Assembly (NCBI GenBank): GCA_016191875.1
Contig: JACPVG010000022.1
Span: 1 to 64,000 of the forward strand
DNA from: Chloroflexota bacterium
Lineage (GTDB): Bacteria; Chloroflexota; Anaerolineae; Anaerolineales; UBA11579
Direction of reading: 5' to 3'
DNA: 64,000 bases
Part shown: positions 43,319 to 51,518 of the stretch, one piece after another
How positions within the stretch are numbered: the stretch's first letter is position 1
Layout of the letters: the number at the start of each line of letters is the position of its first letter
Translations under genes and position numbers: made by a program
The notes under the pieces: model-generated
Database searches by the model: none
What the model was told of the DNA's origin: nothing
Seen by the model: the letters and a program-made list of their open reading frames with translations, nothing else

Positions 43319-44251
43319 ATGTCCAACCTTTCCCAGCAAGATCCAAGCATCCGATTGGACCGCGCCAGCCTGAGCGCCTTCGTTCTTATGGTCCTGATCG
43401 GCGGCAGCAACGCCGTGGCCGTACGTTTCAGCAACCTGGAATTGCCGCCATTCTGGGGGGCGGCCACTCGATTCGTTGCCACGGCGCTGATATTCTGGCT
43501 GGTCATCTTCAGCCGTCGTTTGCCGTTGCCCAAAGGACGCGCCCTGATTGGGGCGCTGCTGTTTGGCTTTCTGAGCGTTGGAGCAAGCTATGCCTTCCTC
43601 TATTGGGCGCTGGTGCATGTCCAGGCTGGCCTGTCGATGGTCATCCTGGCGCTCGGCCCGCTGCTGACGTTCTTCTTTGCCTGGGCGCACGGCCTGGAGG
43701 CTTTCCGCTGGCGCGGGCTGTTGGGGTCTCTTCTCGCGTTTGGCGGCATCTTCATTGGCGTGGGCGGCGAGATCGGCACAACGGTGGCCGTGACGCCATT
43801 GCTGGCATTGCTGGCTGGCGCAGCCTGCATTGCCGAAGGCTCGATTGTCTTCAAACTCTTCCCGAAAAGCGAACCGCTGGTGACCAATGCTCTGGCGGTC
43901 AGCACCGGCGCGCTGGTGTTGGTCGTGGTTTCCGTGATGGCTGGAGAGCCGCGCCCGCTGCCTGCCACGCCCACTACCTGGGCGGCGTTCCTTTACCTTG
44001 TGTTCATTGGTTCAGTTGTTCTCTTTTACCTGTACCTGTACGTGCTCGATCGCTGGACAGCCTCCGGGACTTCCTACGCGTTTCTGCTTTTTCCGGTCAG
44101 TGCCGTGGTCGTCGGGGCGTGGCTGGCCGGCGAAGTAGTCTCGCCGCGCTTTCTACTGGGTGGGCTGCTGGTGTTGTTGGGTGTGTGGGTTGGCGCATTG
44201 GCTCCGGAAAAGAGCGGGAGGCAAGGAGTCACTGGCGGCGACGTTGGATGA
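43319..44251 (+). CDS. EamA/DMT family permease, copy 3
   Basis: A 310-residue transporter with ten predicted helices from two EamA repeats ('FVLMVLIGGSNAVAVRFSN', 'ALLAGAACIAEGSIVFKLFPK'). 'YLVFIGSVVLFYLYLYVLDRW' and 'FLLFPVSAVVVGAWLAGE' form the second repeat end. The frame is open from 43118 inside the thiolase gene; ATG 43319 begins 31 bases after the thiolase stop and matches the family's short N-terminus. It is probably co-transcribed with the thiolase. Substrate unknown. Confidence 0.88.
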   Translation: MSNLSQQDPSIRLDRASLSAFVLMVLIGGSNAVAVRFSNLELPPFWGAATRFVATALIFWLVIFSRRLPLPKGRALIGALLFGFLSVGASYAFLYWALVHVQAGLSMVILALGPLLTFFFAWAHGLEAFRWRGLLGSLLAFGGIFIGVGGEIGTTVAVTPLLALLAGAACIAEGSIVFKLFPKSEPLVTNALAVSTGALVLVVVSVMAGEPRPLPATPTTWAAFLYLVFIGSVVLFYLYLYVLDRWTASGTSYAFLLFPVSAVVVGAWLAGEVVSPRFLLGGLLVLLGVWVGALAPEKSGRQGVTGGDVG

Positions 44252-44467
44252 ATGCGCGGCGGGAACTGATCATGGAACGGCCAACCTTCTGGCCGGCGAC
44301 GTTGGACCGTCCTCATAGAAAGCACTATAGGCGCGACCGCGCGAGTGGATTATCGTATAGAACATGCAGCGCCGAACGGACGTGCAGGAATGCCGCGCAT
44401 CTCATGTATAATGAAAACGCGCGGGACGTGCGGCGCACCGATTTCGAACGGTTGAGGAGGATTACCC

Positions 44468-44986
44468 ATGAGCGATTTGATGGATCAGGTCACCGCCGAC
44501 CAGGACCCGCTCAAGAAACTGTTGAGCAAGATTCCCGGCTTTAGTGGCTTCATCGAGCGGCAGAACCGCCGCGCCGCCGATCAGTTGCTGCGCGAGACCA
44601 TCGCCAAGCAGTTCCACGAATTGTGGAAGCGCGTCAGCGAGCTCCAGCAGGAATTCGCGGCCAGCGGCGACCTGGCCGTACTGGACGACCTGGAGACCGC
44701 GGCGATGAAAATCCAGACGTTCATTGACAAGGTCGAGACCGCGGCGCGCGGCTACTCGTCGTTCTTCGACGCGGTCAAGATCAACGAAGAAGAACTTGCC
44801 GCGATCTACCAGTTCGATGCCGCCCTGCTGGACCTGGCGGATGGCATCGGCAGCGCGGTGGACAATGTCCAGGCGTCCGTCGGAACCGACGGCCTGCCGG
44901 CTGCGGTACGCCACCTGGTGGGCCTGACGCGTGAACTGGTCAGCACCTTTGACCAGCGCGACGAAGTCGTCAAGGCCATTCACTAG
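44468..44986 (+). CDS. Hypothetical helical protein, partner of SPFH gene
   Basis: I do not recognise this 172-residue protein. It is predicted almost fully alpha-helical and acidic, with heptad-like runs ('FHELWKRVSELQQEF', 'LDDLETAAMKIQTFIDKVETA') and no membrane segment, signal peptide or Cys. GAGGAGG at 44454-44460 precedes the ATG, and TATAAT at 44407-44412 is a possible -10 box. The SPFH-HTH gene begins 29 bases after its stop, so the two form an operon; this protein may be the SPFH partner or a scaffold. A functional statement beyond that is not supported. Confidence 0.7.
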   Translation: MSDLMDQVTADQDPLKKLLSKIPGFSGFIERQNRRAADQLLRETIAKQFHELWKRVSELQQEFAASGDLAVLDDLETAAMKIQTFIDKVETAARGYSSFFDAVKINEEELAAIYQFDAALLDLADGIGSAVDNVQASVGTDGLPAAVRHLVGLTRELVSTFDQRDEVVKAIH

Positions 44987-45015
44987 TCTGAGGCCGAACA
45001 AGAGGAGTGTGAACC

Positions 45016-46065
45016 ATGGCCCGAGTATTTGACGTTATCGAATATCCGAATGAAATGCGCGAGGAACTCGTCCACCGCTTCCCCGAGAGCGGCTCAGGCG
45101 ACTTCCGCATCGGCTCGCAGGTGATCGTGCGCGAGAGCCAGCGGGCGGTGTTTTTCCGCGACGGCCAGGCGCTGGACGTATTCGGCGCCGGGCGGCACAC
45201 CATCGCCACTGCCAACATCCCGAAGATCATCGACTACATTGGCAAGGCGTTCAACGACCGCACGCCCTTCCCGGCCGAGGTGTATTTCGTCTCCATGCGC
45301 GAATTCCTCGACCGCAAATGGGGCACGCCGCAGCCGATCCCGATGCAGACCCCCGGCATCGGCCTGGGCTGGCTGCTCCTGCAGGGCTTTGGCGTTTACG
45401 CCTACGAGGTCAAGGACCCGCAGCAGTTCGTCACCCAGGTAGTGGGTCAGCAAGGCGCCTACCGCACGGACGATATCGAGAACGACCTGAAAAGCCGCCT
45501 GTTGCGCAGTCTGAGCGACATGCTCGGCGAGATGAAGGGCAAGTACAGCACCGTGCAGGATATCCTGGCGATGCAGGAAGAACTGGGCGCCGGGGTGCGC
45601 GCTAAGGTGCAGGACGACTTCGAGGCACGCGGCTTGCAGCTCAAAGCTTTCGTCATCGCCAACCTTTCGCCCTCCAAGACCAGCGCCGAGGACCTGCGGG
45701 CGATGGGTTTGCTGGACATGGCGACCTACACGCAGTTGCAGGCCGCCGACGCGATGCGCGATGCGGCCCAGAACCCCAGCGGCGGCGCGGGCCTGACGGC
45801 CGGCATCGGCGCGGGCGTGGGCATCGGCCAGATCATGGGGCAGGCGTTGCAGGGCGGTGTCCAGAGCGGGCAGCAGGGGGGCGCGGCTGCCGGGGCTGCC
45901 GCGGCCATGCCGGATGTTATGACCCCTTCCGAGGCGGCTCAGTTCCTCAAGGTTTCCGAGGAAGACGTGCTGGCGGCGCTGAAAGCCGGCGACCTGAAGG
46001 GCAAGAAGCTCGGCAAAGCCTGGCGCATCAGTAAAGAGGCTGTCGAGGCGTTCTTGAAAGGATAG
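45016..46065 (+). CDS. SPFH/Band 7 protein with C-terminal excisionase-like HTH
   Basis: A 349-residue fusion. Residues ~25-250 are an SPFH (Band 7) domain of the YdjI / virion-core-like type ('GDFRIGSQVIVRESQRAVFFRDGQALD', 'FPAEVYFVSMREF', 'ARGLQLKAFVIANLSPSKTSA'); residues ~255-298 are a Gly/Ala/Gln-rich linker; residues 302-348 ('MTPSEAAQFLKVSEEDVLAALKAGDLKG', 'GKAWRISKEAVEAFL') are a helix-turn-helix of the excisionase/MerR-like HTH_17 type. SPFH proteins form oligomeric rings on membranes; joined to a DNA- or protein-binding helix-turn-helix this would couple a membrane scaffold to nucleic acid or to itself. No membrane helix is present. Confidence 0.85.
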   Translation: MARVFDVIEYPNEMREELVHRFPESGSGDFRIGSQVIVRESQRAVFFRDGQALDVFGAGRHTIATANIPKIIDYIGKAFNDRTPFPAEVYFVSMREFLDRKWGTPQPIPMQTPGIGLGWLLLQGFGVYAYEVKDPQQFVTQVVGQQGAYRTDDIENDLKSRLLRSLSDMLGEMKGKYSTVQDILAMQEELGAGVRAKVQDDFEARGLQLKAFVIANLSPSKTSAEDLRAMGLLDMATYTQLQAADAMRDAAQNPSGGAGLTAGIGAGVGIGQIMGQALQGGVQSGQQGGAAAGAAAAMPDVMTPSEAAQFLKVSEEDVLAALKAGDLKGKKLGKAWRISKEAVEAFLKG

Positions 46066-46099
46066 GGCCGAACAGGCGAACGAAGGTTGAGAAACGAGG

Positions 46100-46127
46100 A
46101 GACCTCCCGGAAGGGAGGTCTTTTTTT
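46100..46127 (+). terminator. Intrinsic terminator after SPFH gene
   Basis: AGACCTCCC (46100-46108) pairs with GGGAGGTCT (46113-46121), loop GGAA, followed by a run of seven T. Confidence 0.93.
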
Positions 46128-46157
46128 CGTCCCAAGACAACCTCCGGGAGGACGCTG

Positions 46158-47804
46158 CTAGTCGCGAGCGAGAGTCACTCCATGCACTTCTTGCAGGAAT
46201 TCGGCGTAGCCGCCGGGATGCTCGACCAGGGAGCCAGTGCGCAATTCCAGAACGCGGCGGGCCACGCGATCAAGGAAGTAGCGGTCGTGGGAAATGACCA
46301 GCACGGTACCCTTGAATTCCTCGAGGGCGTCTTCCAGCGCTTCGGCCGAGCGGATGTCCAGGTTGTTGGTCGGTTCATCCAGCAGCAGGCAGTTGGCCGA
46401 GGATAACATCAAGAGGGCCAGTTGCAGGCGGCTGCGCTCGCCGCCGGAGAGATCGCGCACGAAACCGCGCATCTGTTCGTAGGTGAACAGAAATTTGCCA
46501 AGAAAGGCCACGGCGGCTTCTTCGGTCAGCGGTTTCGCATAGCGGATGGTCTCGACCAGCGTGCGGCCATAATCCAGAACCTCGTGTTCCTGGGCATAGT
46601 AGCCCATCTCCACACTTGGCCCGATCCTGAGCTCGCCGGCATCCGGGATCTCACTTCCCAGCAGCAGGCGGAACAGCACGGATTTGCCCGCGCCGTTCGG
46701 GCCAACCAGCGCGGTGCGCTCGCCGTGCCACACCAGCAGGTCGAGCCCGTCCAGCACCGGGCGACCATCGAAGGATTTGCGCAGACCGGCGAGTTCCAAA
46801 ACTTTGTTGCTGCCGCGCCAGCCGCCCAGTTCCAGCTGCATAGTTGGCCGTTCCAACACCGGTCGTTCGACTTTTTCGATACGGTCGATGCGTTTGAGGA
46901 TGTTCTTGCCGCGTTTGATGAATTTCTCGTTGTCGTAGATGCGGCCCCACAGCAGCAGGCGCCTGGCGGATTGCTCCAGGCGGCGTATTTCTTTCTGCTG
47001 GACCTGAAAGGAATGTTGCTGGGAGTACAGGCGTGCCTGCTTTTCGAAGGCGTATTCGGAGTAGTTACCGGGGTAGGTAACGAGATGGCCGTCTTCCAGT
47101 TCGACGATCTCATCCACCACCAGGTCGAGCAGATAGCGATCGTGCGAGACGATAACTACACCGCCTTTGAAACCCCGGATGAAGCGCTCAAGAACCGATT
47201 TGCCGTCCAGGTCCAGGTGGTTGTCGGGTTCGTCAAGCAGGAGGAGGGTGGGTTGGGTGACGAGGAGTTTTGCCAGCCCGGCCAGTTTCTTCTGGCCGCC
47301 ACTCAGAGCAGCGATGGGCAGGCCGAAGTCCTGGCGGGTGAAGCCCAACGAGAGGAGCGTGCTTTCCAGACGGCTCTGGAAGTTCAGGCCGCCGAGCGCC
47401 TCCAGACGCGCCAGGAGGCTTTCCTGGTCGGCCAGGGCGCGGGCAAGCGTCTTTTCGTTGCCGTACACGGCCGGGTCTGCCAGGCGGGCCTCCAGAGAGA
47501 ACAGCGCGGCTTCCACCTCGCGCAATTCCAGCGCCGCGCCAGCCACTTCATCCAACAGGACGCTCCCCGGGTTGAGGGCTGGTTCCTGGGGCAGATAGGC
47601 AATGCGGGCAGAAGCGTGCCGAATCACCCGGCCATCATCCGGGCTGAGGTCGCCCGCCAGCATGCGCAGCAGAGTGCTCTTGCCCGCTCCGTTGGGGCCA
47701 ATCAGGCCGACGACGCGGTCATCGTGCACGTCCCACAGCAGGTCTTTGAACAGAGTGCGGCTGCCGTAGCGGACGGAGACTTTGTGCATCTGGGCCGTGA
47801 GCAT
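46158..47804 (-). CDS. ABC-F family ATPase
   Basis: A 548-residue duplicated ATPase without membrane domains. Members act on the ribosome in translation control or antibiotic protection. Two ATPase cores are intact: first Walker A 'GPNGAGKSTLLRML' with 'LSGGQKKLAGLAKLL' and 'LLLDEPDNHLD', second 'GPNGAGKSVLFRLLLG' with 'LSGGERSRLQLALLM' and 'LLLDEPTNNLD'. Between them lies the interdomain linker (P-site tRNA interaction motif region) with an arm around 'YSQQHSFQVQQKEIRRLEQSA'. No C-terminal extension. Subfamily (EttA-like, Uup-like or resistance type) is not certain. Confidence 0.92.
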   Translation of the reverse strand: MLTAQMHKVSVRYGSRTLFKDLLWDVHDDRVVGLIGPNGAGKSTLLRMLAGDLSPDDGRVIRHASARIAYLPQEPALNPGSVLLDEVAGAALELREVEAALFSLEARLADPAVYGNEKTLARALADQESLLARLEALGGLNFQSRLESTLLSLGFTRQDFGLPIAALSGGQKKLAGLAKLLVTQPTLLLLDEPDNHLDLDGKSVLERFIRGFKGGVVIVSHDRYLLDLVVDEIVELEDGHLVTYPGNYSEYAFEKQARLYSQQHSFQVQQKEIRRLEQSARRLLLWGRIYDNEKFIKRGKNILKRIDRIEKVERPVLERPTMQLELGGWRGSNKVLELAGLRKSFDGRPVLDGLDLLVWHGERTALVGPNGAGKSVLFRLLLGSEIPDAGELRIGPSVEMGYYAQEHEVLDYGRTLVETIRYAKPLTEEAAVAFLGKFLFTYEQMRGFVRDLSGGERSRLQLALLMLSSANCLLLDEPTNNLDIRSAEALEDALEEFKGTVLVISHDRYFLDRVARRVLELRTGSLVEHPGGYAEFLQEVHGVTLARD

Positions 47805-47821
47805 TCAGATGCAAGCGGGTT

Positions 47822-48514
47822 TCAGGTGGAATCGACCAGCAGGCTGATGAAGTGGCGAATCTCCTGCGGTGACATCCTGGCGCCTTTTTCGTGATCGCGC
47901 AGGTAGGCGCGTAGTTTGGAAACATGCAGTGTGGGAATGTGAGCATTCTCCGCATCCACACTCCCATCTTCGTTGACGACAACGATGGCAGCATCCACAT
48001 GGGGCTGAGCCTCGCGATTCCAGTGTTTTTGCAAGTAACGGTCGAGGGCATCGGCGTCGGCGGCCAGGTCGTAATCCGGCCGGCCGATGCCGCCGAAGAG
48101 CGGGCCGAGGAGTCTGTCCGCCAGCCGGTTGCGTCGCACCCGCCAGCGGCGGCGGCGTTCGTCGTAGGCCAGTGTGCCGCGCACGTAGCGCGGCACGAGA
48201 ATCCAGATGCCGGCCGGGCCGGCCAGCAGGTGGGCGGCCGGGCTGGTGAAGTTGAACAGGGCGTAGTTGCCGTCCAATTTCCGCAACCCTTCCGCCAGGC
48301 GAACCTCGGCGCCCTGACCGTAGCGGCGCAGGGCGATACCTACCAGGAAGAGGACAAAGGCGAACAGAATCAGGCCCACCGAGACCAACTGCCCGACGCG
48401 GCCGGAGAGGCTGATCTGTGCGCCAACGAACATGAGAACCGGCGCGAGGAAGGCGGAAATCATGCCCACCCTGCGATTGCGTTTGATGAGAGCGTCGTTG
48501 GTGTAGGTCTTCAT
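47822..48514 (-). CDS. Membrane protein with NERD-like domain
   Basis: A 230-residue protein with two membrane helices ('MISAFLAPVLMFVGAQISL' and 'LVSVGLILFAFVLFLVGIAL', about residues 17-65) and a cytoplasmic domain. The domain pattern 'GIWILVPRYVRGTLAYDERRRRWRV' followed by 'AAIVVVNEDGSVDAE' is like the NERD (nuclease-related) domain found fused to membrane segments or kinases. ATG 48514 is used because it starts the first helix; the frame to 48601 is non-coding-like. It lies 17 bases upstream of the ABC-F gene on the same strand, so the two may be co-transcribed. Assignment is tentative. Confidence 0.55.
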   Translation of the reverse strand: MKTYTNDALIKRNRRVGMISAFLAPVLMFVGAQISLSGRVGQLVSVGLILFAFVLFLVGIALRRYGQGAEVRLAEGLRKLDGNYALFNFTSPAAHLLAGPAGIWILVPRYVRGTLAYDERRRRWRVRRNRLADRLLGPLFGGIGRPDYDLAADADALDRYLQKHWNREAQPHVDAAIVVVNEDGSVDAENAHIPTLHVSKLRAYLRDHEKGARMSPQEIRHFISLLVDST

Positions 48515-48620
48515 GCGCGCAATTGTAGCAGGGAAAGCCGGACGACAGCCGTTCAGGCGCGCTTGCGCTTCATCAATGACAAAATCGCCAAATTCAGGCA
48601 TAATAAGTCTGAATTACATG

Positions 48621-48638
48621 TTGTGCGAAATTGCACAA
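48621..48638. promoter_or_regulatory. Palindrome upstream of nirK
   Basis: TTGTGC (48621-48626) and GCACAA (48633-48638) form a perfect inverted repeat with a 6-base centre, the geometry of CRP/FNR-family operators though the half-site is not the standard FNR TTGAT. A possible promoter overlaps it: TTGCAC (48631-48636), 17 bases, TATTTG (48654-48659). Confidence 0.55.
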
Positions 48639-48685
48639 TTGACTCGAAATATCTATTTGGGTGGTAAACGCCCAGGAGGTATGGC

Positions 48686-50146
48686 ATGAATAGGAAGAAT
48701 AAGGCCAGATGGCTGCTGCCACTGACGTTGGTGCTGGCTCTGGCGCTCTCAGGTTGTTTCCCCGAATCGCCGGAGCAGAAGGACGCGCGCGCTACGGTGG
48801 TGGCCTTGAGCACCGAAATGGCCGCCGTGCAGTCCGAGGTCTTTCCGCAGCCGGCTGAACCGGTGGAGTACCCGGCCGCCGATGTGGTTTACACCCTGAC
48901 GACTGGGGCAGAAGGCACCAACCTGGTATTCATCGGCGTGGGCGGCGAGATCGACGGGGTGGTCAACCCAACCCTGACAGCCGACCCCGGGCAGGTGGTG
49001 CAGATTCGCGTGATCAACGGCATGGCGGTCGAGCATGACCTGCGGATTGATGAGTTCGATGTTGAGACCGGTTCGCTGCTCGCTGAGGGTGAGGAAAAGG
49101 TCATCACCTTCAGGGCGGACGAGGTGGGCGTTTACAAGTACTACTGCTCCATCCCCGGCCATCGCGCGGCGGGCATGGAAGGCACCCTGCAGGTTGGCGA
49201 TGCCGAAGTGGCAGGCGCTACCGGAGCGAACATCGTGCGCCACCCAGCTGACCTGCCCGGGCCCATCGGCGCGCGCGGGCCGGAACTGGTCCAGGTGGAA
49301 CTGACCGCCCAGGAAGTGGTGGGCCAACTGGCGGACGGGACAACGTACAACTACTTCACGTACAACGGTGCGATTCCCGGTCCATTCATCCGCGCCCGGG
49401 TGGGCGACACGGTGGAAGTCACGCTCAACAACGACACCAGCTCCACATTCGTCCATTCCATTGACCTGCATTCGGTGAACGGCCCCGGAGGCGGCGCGGT
49501 GTACACCCAGGTGGAGCCGGGGCAGAGCAAAGTATTCACCTTCCAGGCTCTGCAGCCGGGTGTCTACGTCTACCACTGCGCCACGCCCAGCCACGCTCAT
49601 CACATCCAGTCCGGCATGTACGGCCTGATCCTGATCGAGCCGGAGGGTGGCCTGCCGCCGGTGGACAAGGAGTTCTATGTGATGCAGGGCGAAATCTACA
49701 CCGCCGAGCCGTTTGGCACGGCGGGCCTGCTCACGTTCGACCATGAGGCCATGCTGGACGAGGACCCGGAATACCTGGTGTTCAACGGCGCGGCCGGTGC
49801 GCTGGCCAGCGAGGTCAATGCTCTGCAGGCCGAGGTGGGCGATACGGTGCGCATCTACTTTGGCGTGGCCGGGCCGAACTTCACATCGTCCTTCCACGTG
49901 ATCGGCGAGATCTTTGACAAAGTCTATCCGTACGGCTCGATCACGTCGCCAGCCATCACCGACGTGCAGACGGTGACGGTGGCCCCCGGCGGGGGGGTGA
50001 TCGTGGAGTTCACGATTGACGTGCCGGGACGATACATTCTGGTGGACCACGCGCTCAGCCGCCTGGAGCGCGGGCTGGTGGGCTTCCTGTTCGCCACCGG
50101 CGAGGGTGAGCCGGGCATCTTCTACGAGGGTCCGTACCAGCCTTGA
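48686..50146 (+). CDS. nirK: Copper nitrite reductase fused to N-terminal cupredoxin
   Basis: Reduces nitrite to nitric oxide. The 486-residue lipoprotein (lipobox LSGC, Cys24) has an extra N-terminal cupredoxin domain with complete type 1 copper ligands (His117, Cys154, His159, Met164), then an AniA-type nitrite reductase core. Core ligands: type 1 His257, Cys298, His306, Met311; type 2 His262, His297 and His455; catalytic Asp260 and His404 in 'SSFHVIGEIFDKVY'. The extra domain could feed electrons straight into the enzyme. AGGAGG at 48674-48679 supports the ATG at 48686. It ends before a strong terminator. Alternative: a multicopper oxidase, but all NirK residues are present. Confidence 0.92.
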   Translation: MNRKNKARWLLPLTLVLALALSGCFPESPEQKDARATVVALSTEMAAVQSEVFPQPAEPVEYPAADVVYTLTTGAEGTNLVFIGVGGEIDGVVNPTLTADPGQVVQIRVINGMAVEHDLRIDEFDVETGSLLAEGEEKVITFRADEVGVYKYYCSIPGHRAAGMEGTLQVGDAEVAGATGANIVRHPADLPGPIGARGPELVQVELTAQEVVGQLADGTTYNYFTYNGAIPGPFIRARVGDTVEVTLNNDTSSTFVHSIDLHSVNGPGGGAVYTQVEPGQSKVFTFQALQPGVYVYHCATPSHAHHIQSGMYGLILIEPEGGLPPVDKEFYVMQGEIYTAEPFGTAGLLTFDHEAMLDEDPEYLVFNGAAGALASEVNALQAEVGDTVRIYFGVAGPNFTSSFHVIGEIFDKVYPYGSITSPAITDVQTVTVAPGGGVIVEFTIDVPGRYILVDHALSRLERGLVGFLFATGEGEPGIFYEGPYQP

Positions 50147-50171
50147 TGAGAGAATCTCACAAGAGATAAAC

Positions 50172-50205
50172 AACACGGCCGGGACAGTTGTGTCCCGGCC
50201 GTGTT
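50172..50205. terminator. Strong bidirectional terminator
   Basis: AACACGGCCGGGACA (50172-50186) pairs fully with TGTCCCGGCCGTGTT (50191-50205), loop GTTG. It separates the convergent nirK and fabF genes. Confidence 0.88.
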
Positions 50206-50225
50206 GTTTCGACTCCTGGAAATCT

Positions 50226-51485
50226 TTATTCGTACGCCTGAACGATAACGACCGCGTTCTGGCCGCCCAGGCCGAAGGAATTGCTGAGGGCGGTCTTCAC
50301 CGCCAGTTTGCGCGGCTGGTTGGGGGTGTAGTCCAGATCGCACTCCGGGTCGGGGTTCTCGTAATTGATGGTAGGCGGGATGACGTTGTGCTGAATCGCC
50401 AGCACACTGATGATGGTCTCCAGCGCGCCGGAGGCTCCCATGGCGTGGCCCATCATGGACTTGGTGCTGCTGATGGCGACCTTGTAGGCGTGTTCGCCGA
50501 ACAGGGTCTTGATGGCCTGGGTCTCGGAGAGGTCATTCTGTTCCGTGCTGGTACCGTGGGCGTTGATGTAGTCGATGTCCGCGGGTTGCAGGCCGGCGTC
50601 TTCCAGCGCCCAGCGCATGGCGCGGGTCTTGCCTCGGTTGTCCGGGTCGGGGGCGGCCACGTGGTAGCCGTCGCTGCTGCTGGCCTGGCCGACCAGCCGG
50701 GCCAGAACGCGCGCCCCGCGGGCTCTGGCATGTTCTTCGCTTTCAAGCACCAGGGCGGCGGCGCCCTCCGAGAGGATGAAACCTTCGCGTTTGGCGTCGA
50801 AGGGCCGCGAGGCCTTCTCAGGATTGTCGTTGTACGATGTGGGCAGGGCGCGCATGGCGGAAAAACCGCCGATGCCAAAATCGCGGATGAAAGCCTCGGT
50901 ACCGCCCACCAGCACGAGGTCGGCCGCGCCGCGGCGGATGAGTTCGGCACCTTCACCTACGGCCTGGGTGCCTGCGGCGCAGGCGGTGGTGGTGGTGTTG
51001 TTCGGGCCGAGACACTGGAATTGCTTGCTGACCACGAAGGCGGGGAAGTTGGGAATCGCTCCGCCGGCGGTAAAGGGTGAGATGGCTTTGTAGCCCCTGG
51101 CGCGCAGAGCGGTAATGCCGTCGTCCACGAAATCGACGCCGCCCATGGCTGTGCCAAAGATCACACCGGCGCGCTCCGGCTCAGGCATCGTGTCCGGCAG
51201 GCCGGCGTCGCGTACAGCCTGCAATGCGGCGGCCAGCGCCATCTGGCTGGAGCGCGGCATCCGGCGGGCCTCCTTGACCTCCATGTAGGCGCTGGGGTTG
51301 AAGTCGCGCACCTCGCCGGCGATCCGGCAGGGCAAGCCGCTGGCGTCGAAGGCTGTGATCGGGCCGATGCCGGAGCGGCCCTCAATCAGGCTGTGCCAGA
51401 ATTCCGGGATGGCGTTCCCGAGCACGCTGACGACCCCCTGGCCGGTAATGACCACGTTGGGCCGTTTATTGTTTTGTCCACGCAT
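50226..51485 (-). CDS. fabF: 3-oxoacyl-[ACP] synthase II
   Basis: Condenses malonyl-ACP with acyl-ACP in fatty-acid elongation. The 419-residue protein has the KAS II catalytic set: Cys169 in 'TTTACAAGTQAVGEG', the first His in 'NAHGTSTEQND' and the second His with Lys in 'SSTKSMMGHAMGASG'. 'GQNAVVIVQAYE' near the end is the usual Gly-rich C-terminus. It follows plsX by 33 bases on the same strand, a lipid-synthesis operon. No acpP or fabD gene lies in this window. Confidence 0.94.
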   Translation of the reverse strand: MRGQNNKRPNVVITGQGVVSVLGNAIPEFWHSLIEGRSGIGPITAFDASGLPCRIAGEVRDFNPSAYMEVKEARRMPRSSQMALAAALQAVRDAGLPDTMPEPERAGVIFGTAMGGVDFVDDGITALRARGYKAISPFTAGGAIPNFPAFVVSKQFQCLGPNNTTTTACAAGTQAVGEGAELIRRGAADLVLVGGTEAFIRDFGIGGFSAMRALPTSYNDNPEKASRPFDAKREGFILSEGAAALVLESEEHARARGARVLARLVGQASSSDGYHVAAPDPDNRGKTRAMRWALEDAGLQPADIDYINAHGTSTEQNDLSETQAIKTLFGEHAYKVAISSTKSMMGHAMGASGALETIISVLAIQHNVIPPTINYENPDPECDLDYTPNQPRKLAVKTALSNSFGLGGQNAVVIVQAYE

Positions 51486-51518
51486 CTGATTGGGTACCTT
51501 TTGGGTTGATATCGTCGT

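Noticed and set aside
41482-43533. Very long minus-strand frame across the EamA and thiolase genes
   Set aside because: It crosses two well-supported genes on both strands, has a Ser/His/Arg-rich composition and no domain.
48686-50146. Multicopper oxidase (laccase) for the nitrite reductase gene
   Set aside because: The Asp-x-His and SSFHVIG motifs and the two-domain core fit AniA-type NirK; laccase trinuclear-cluster motifs are missing.
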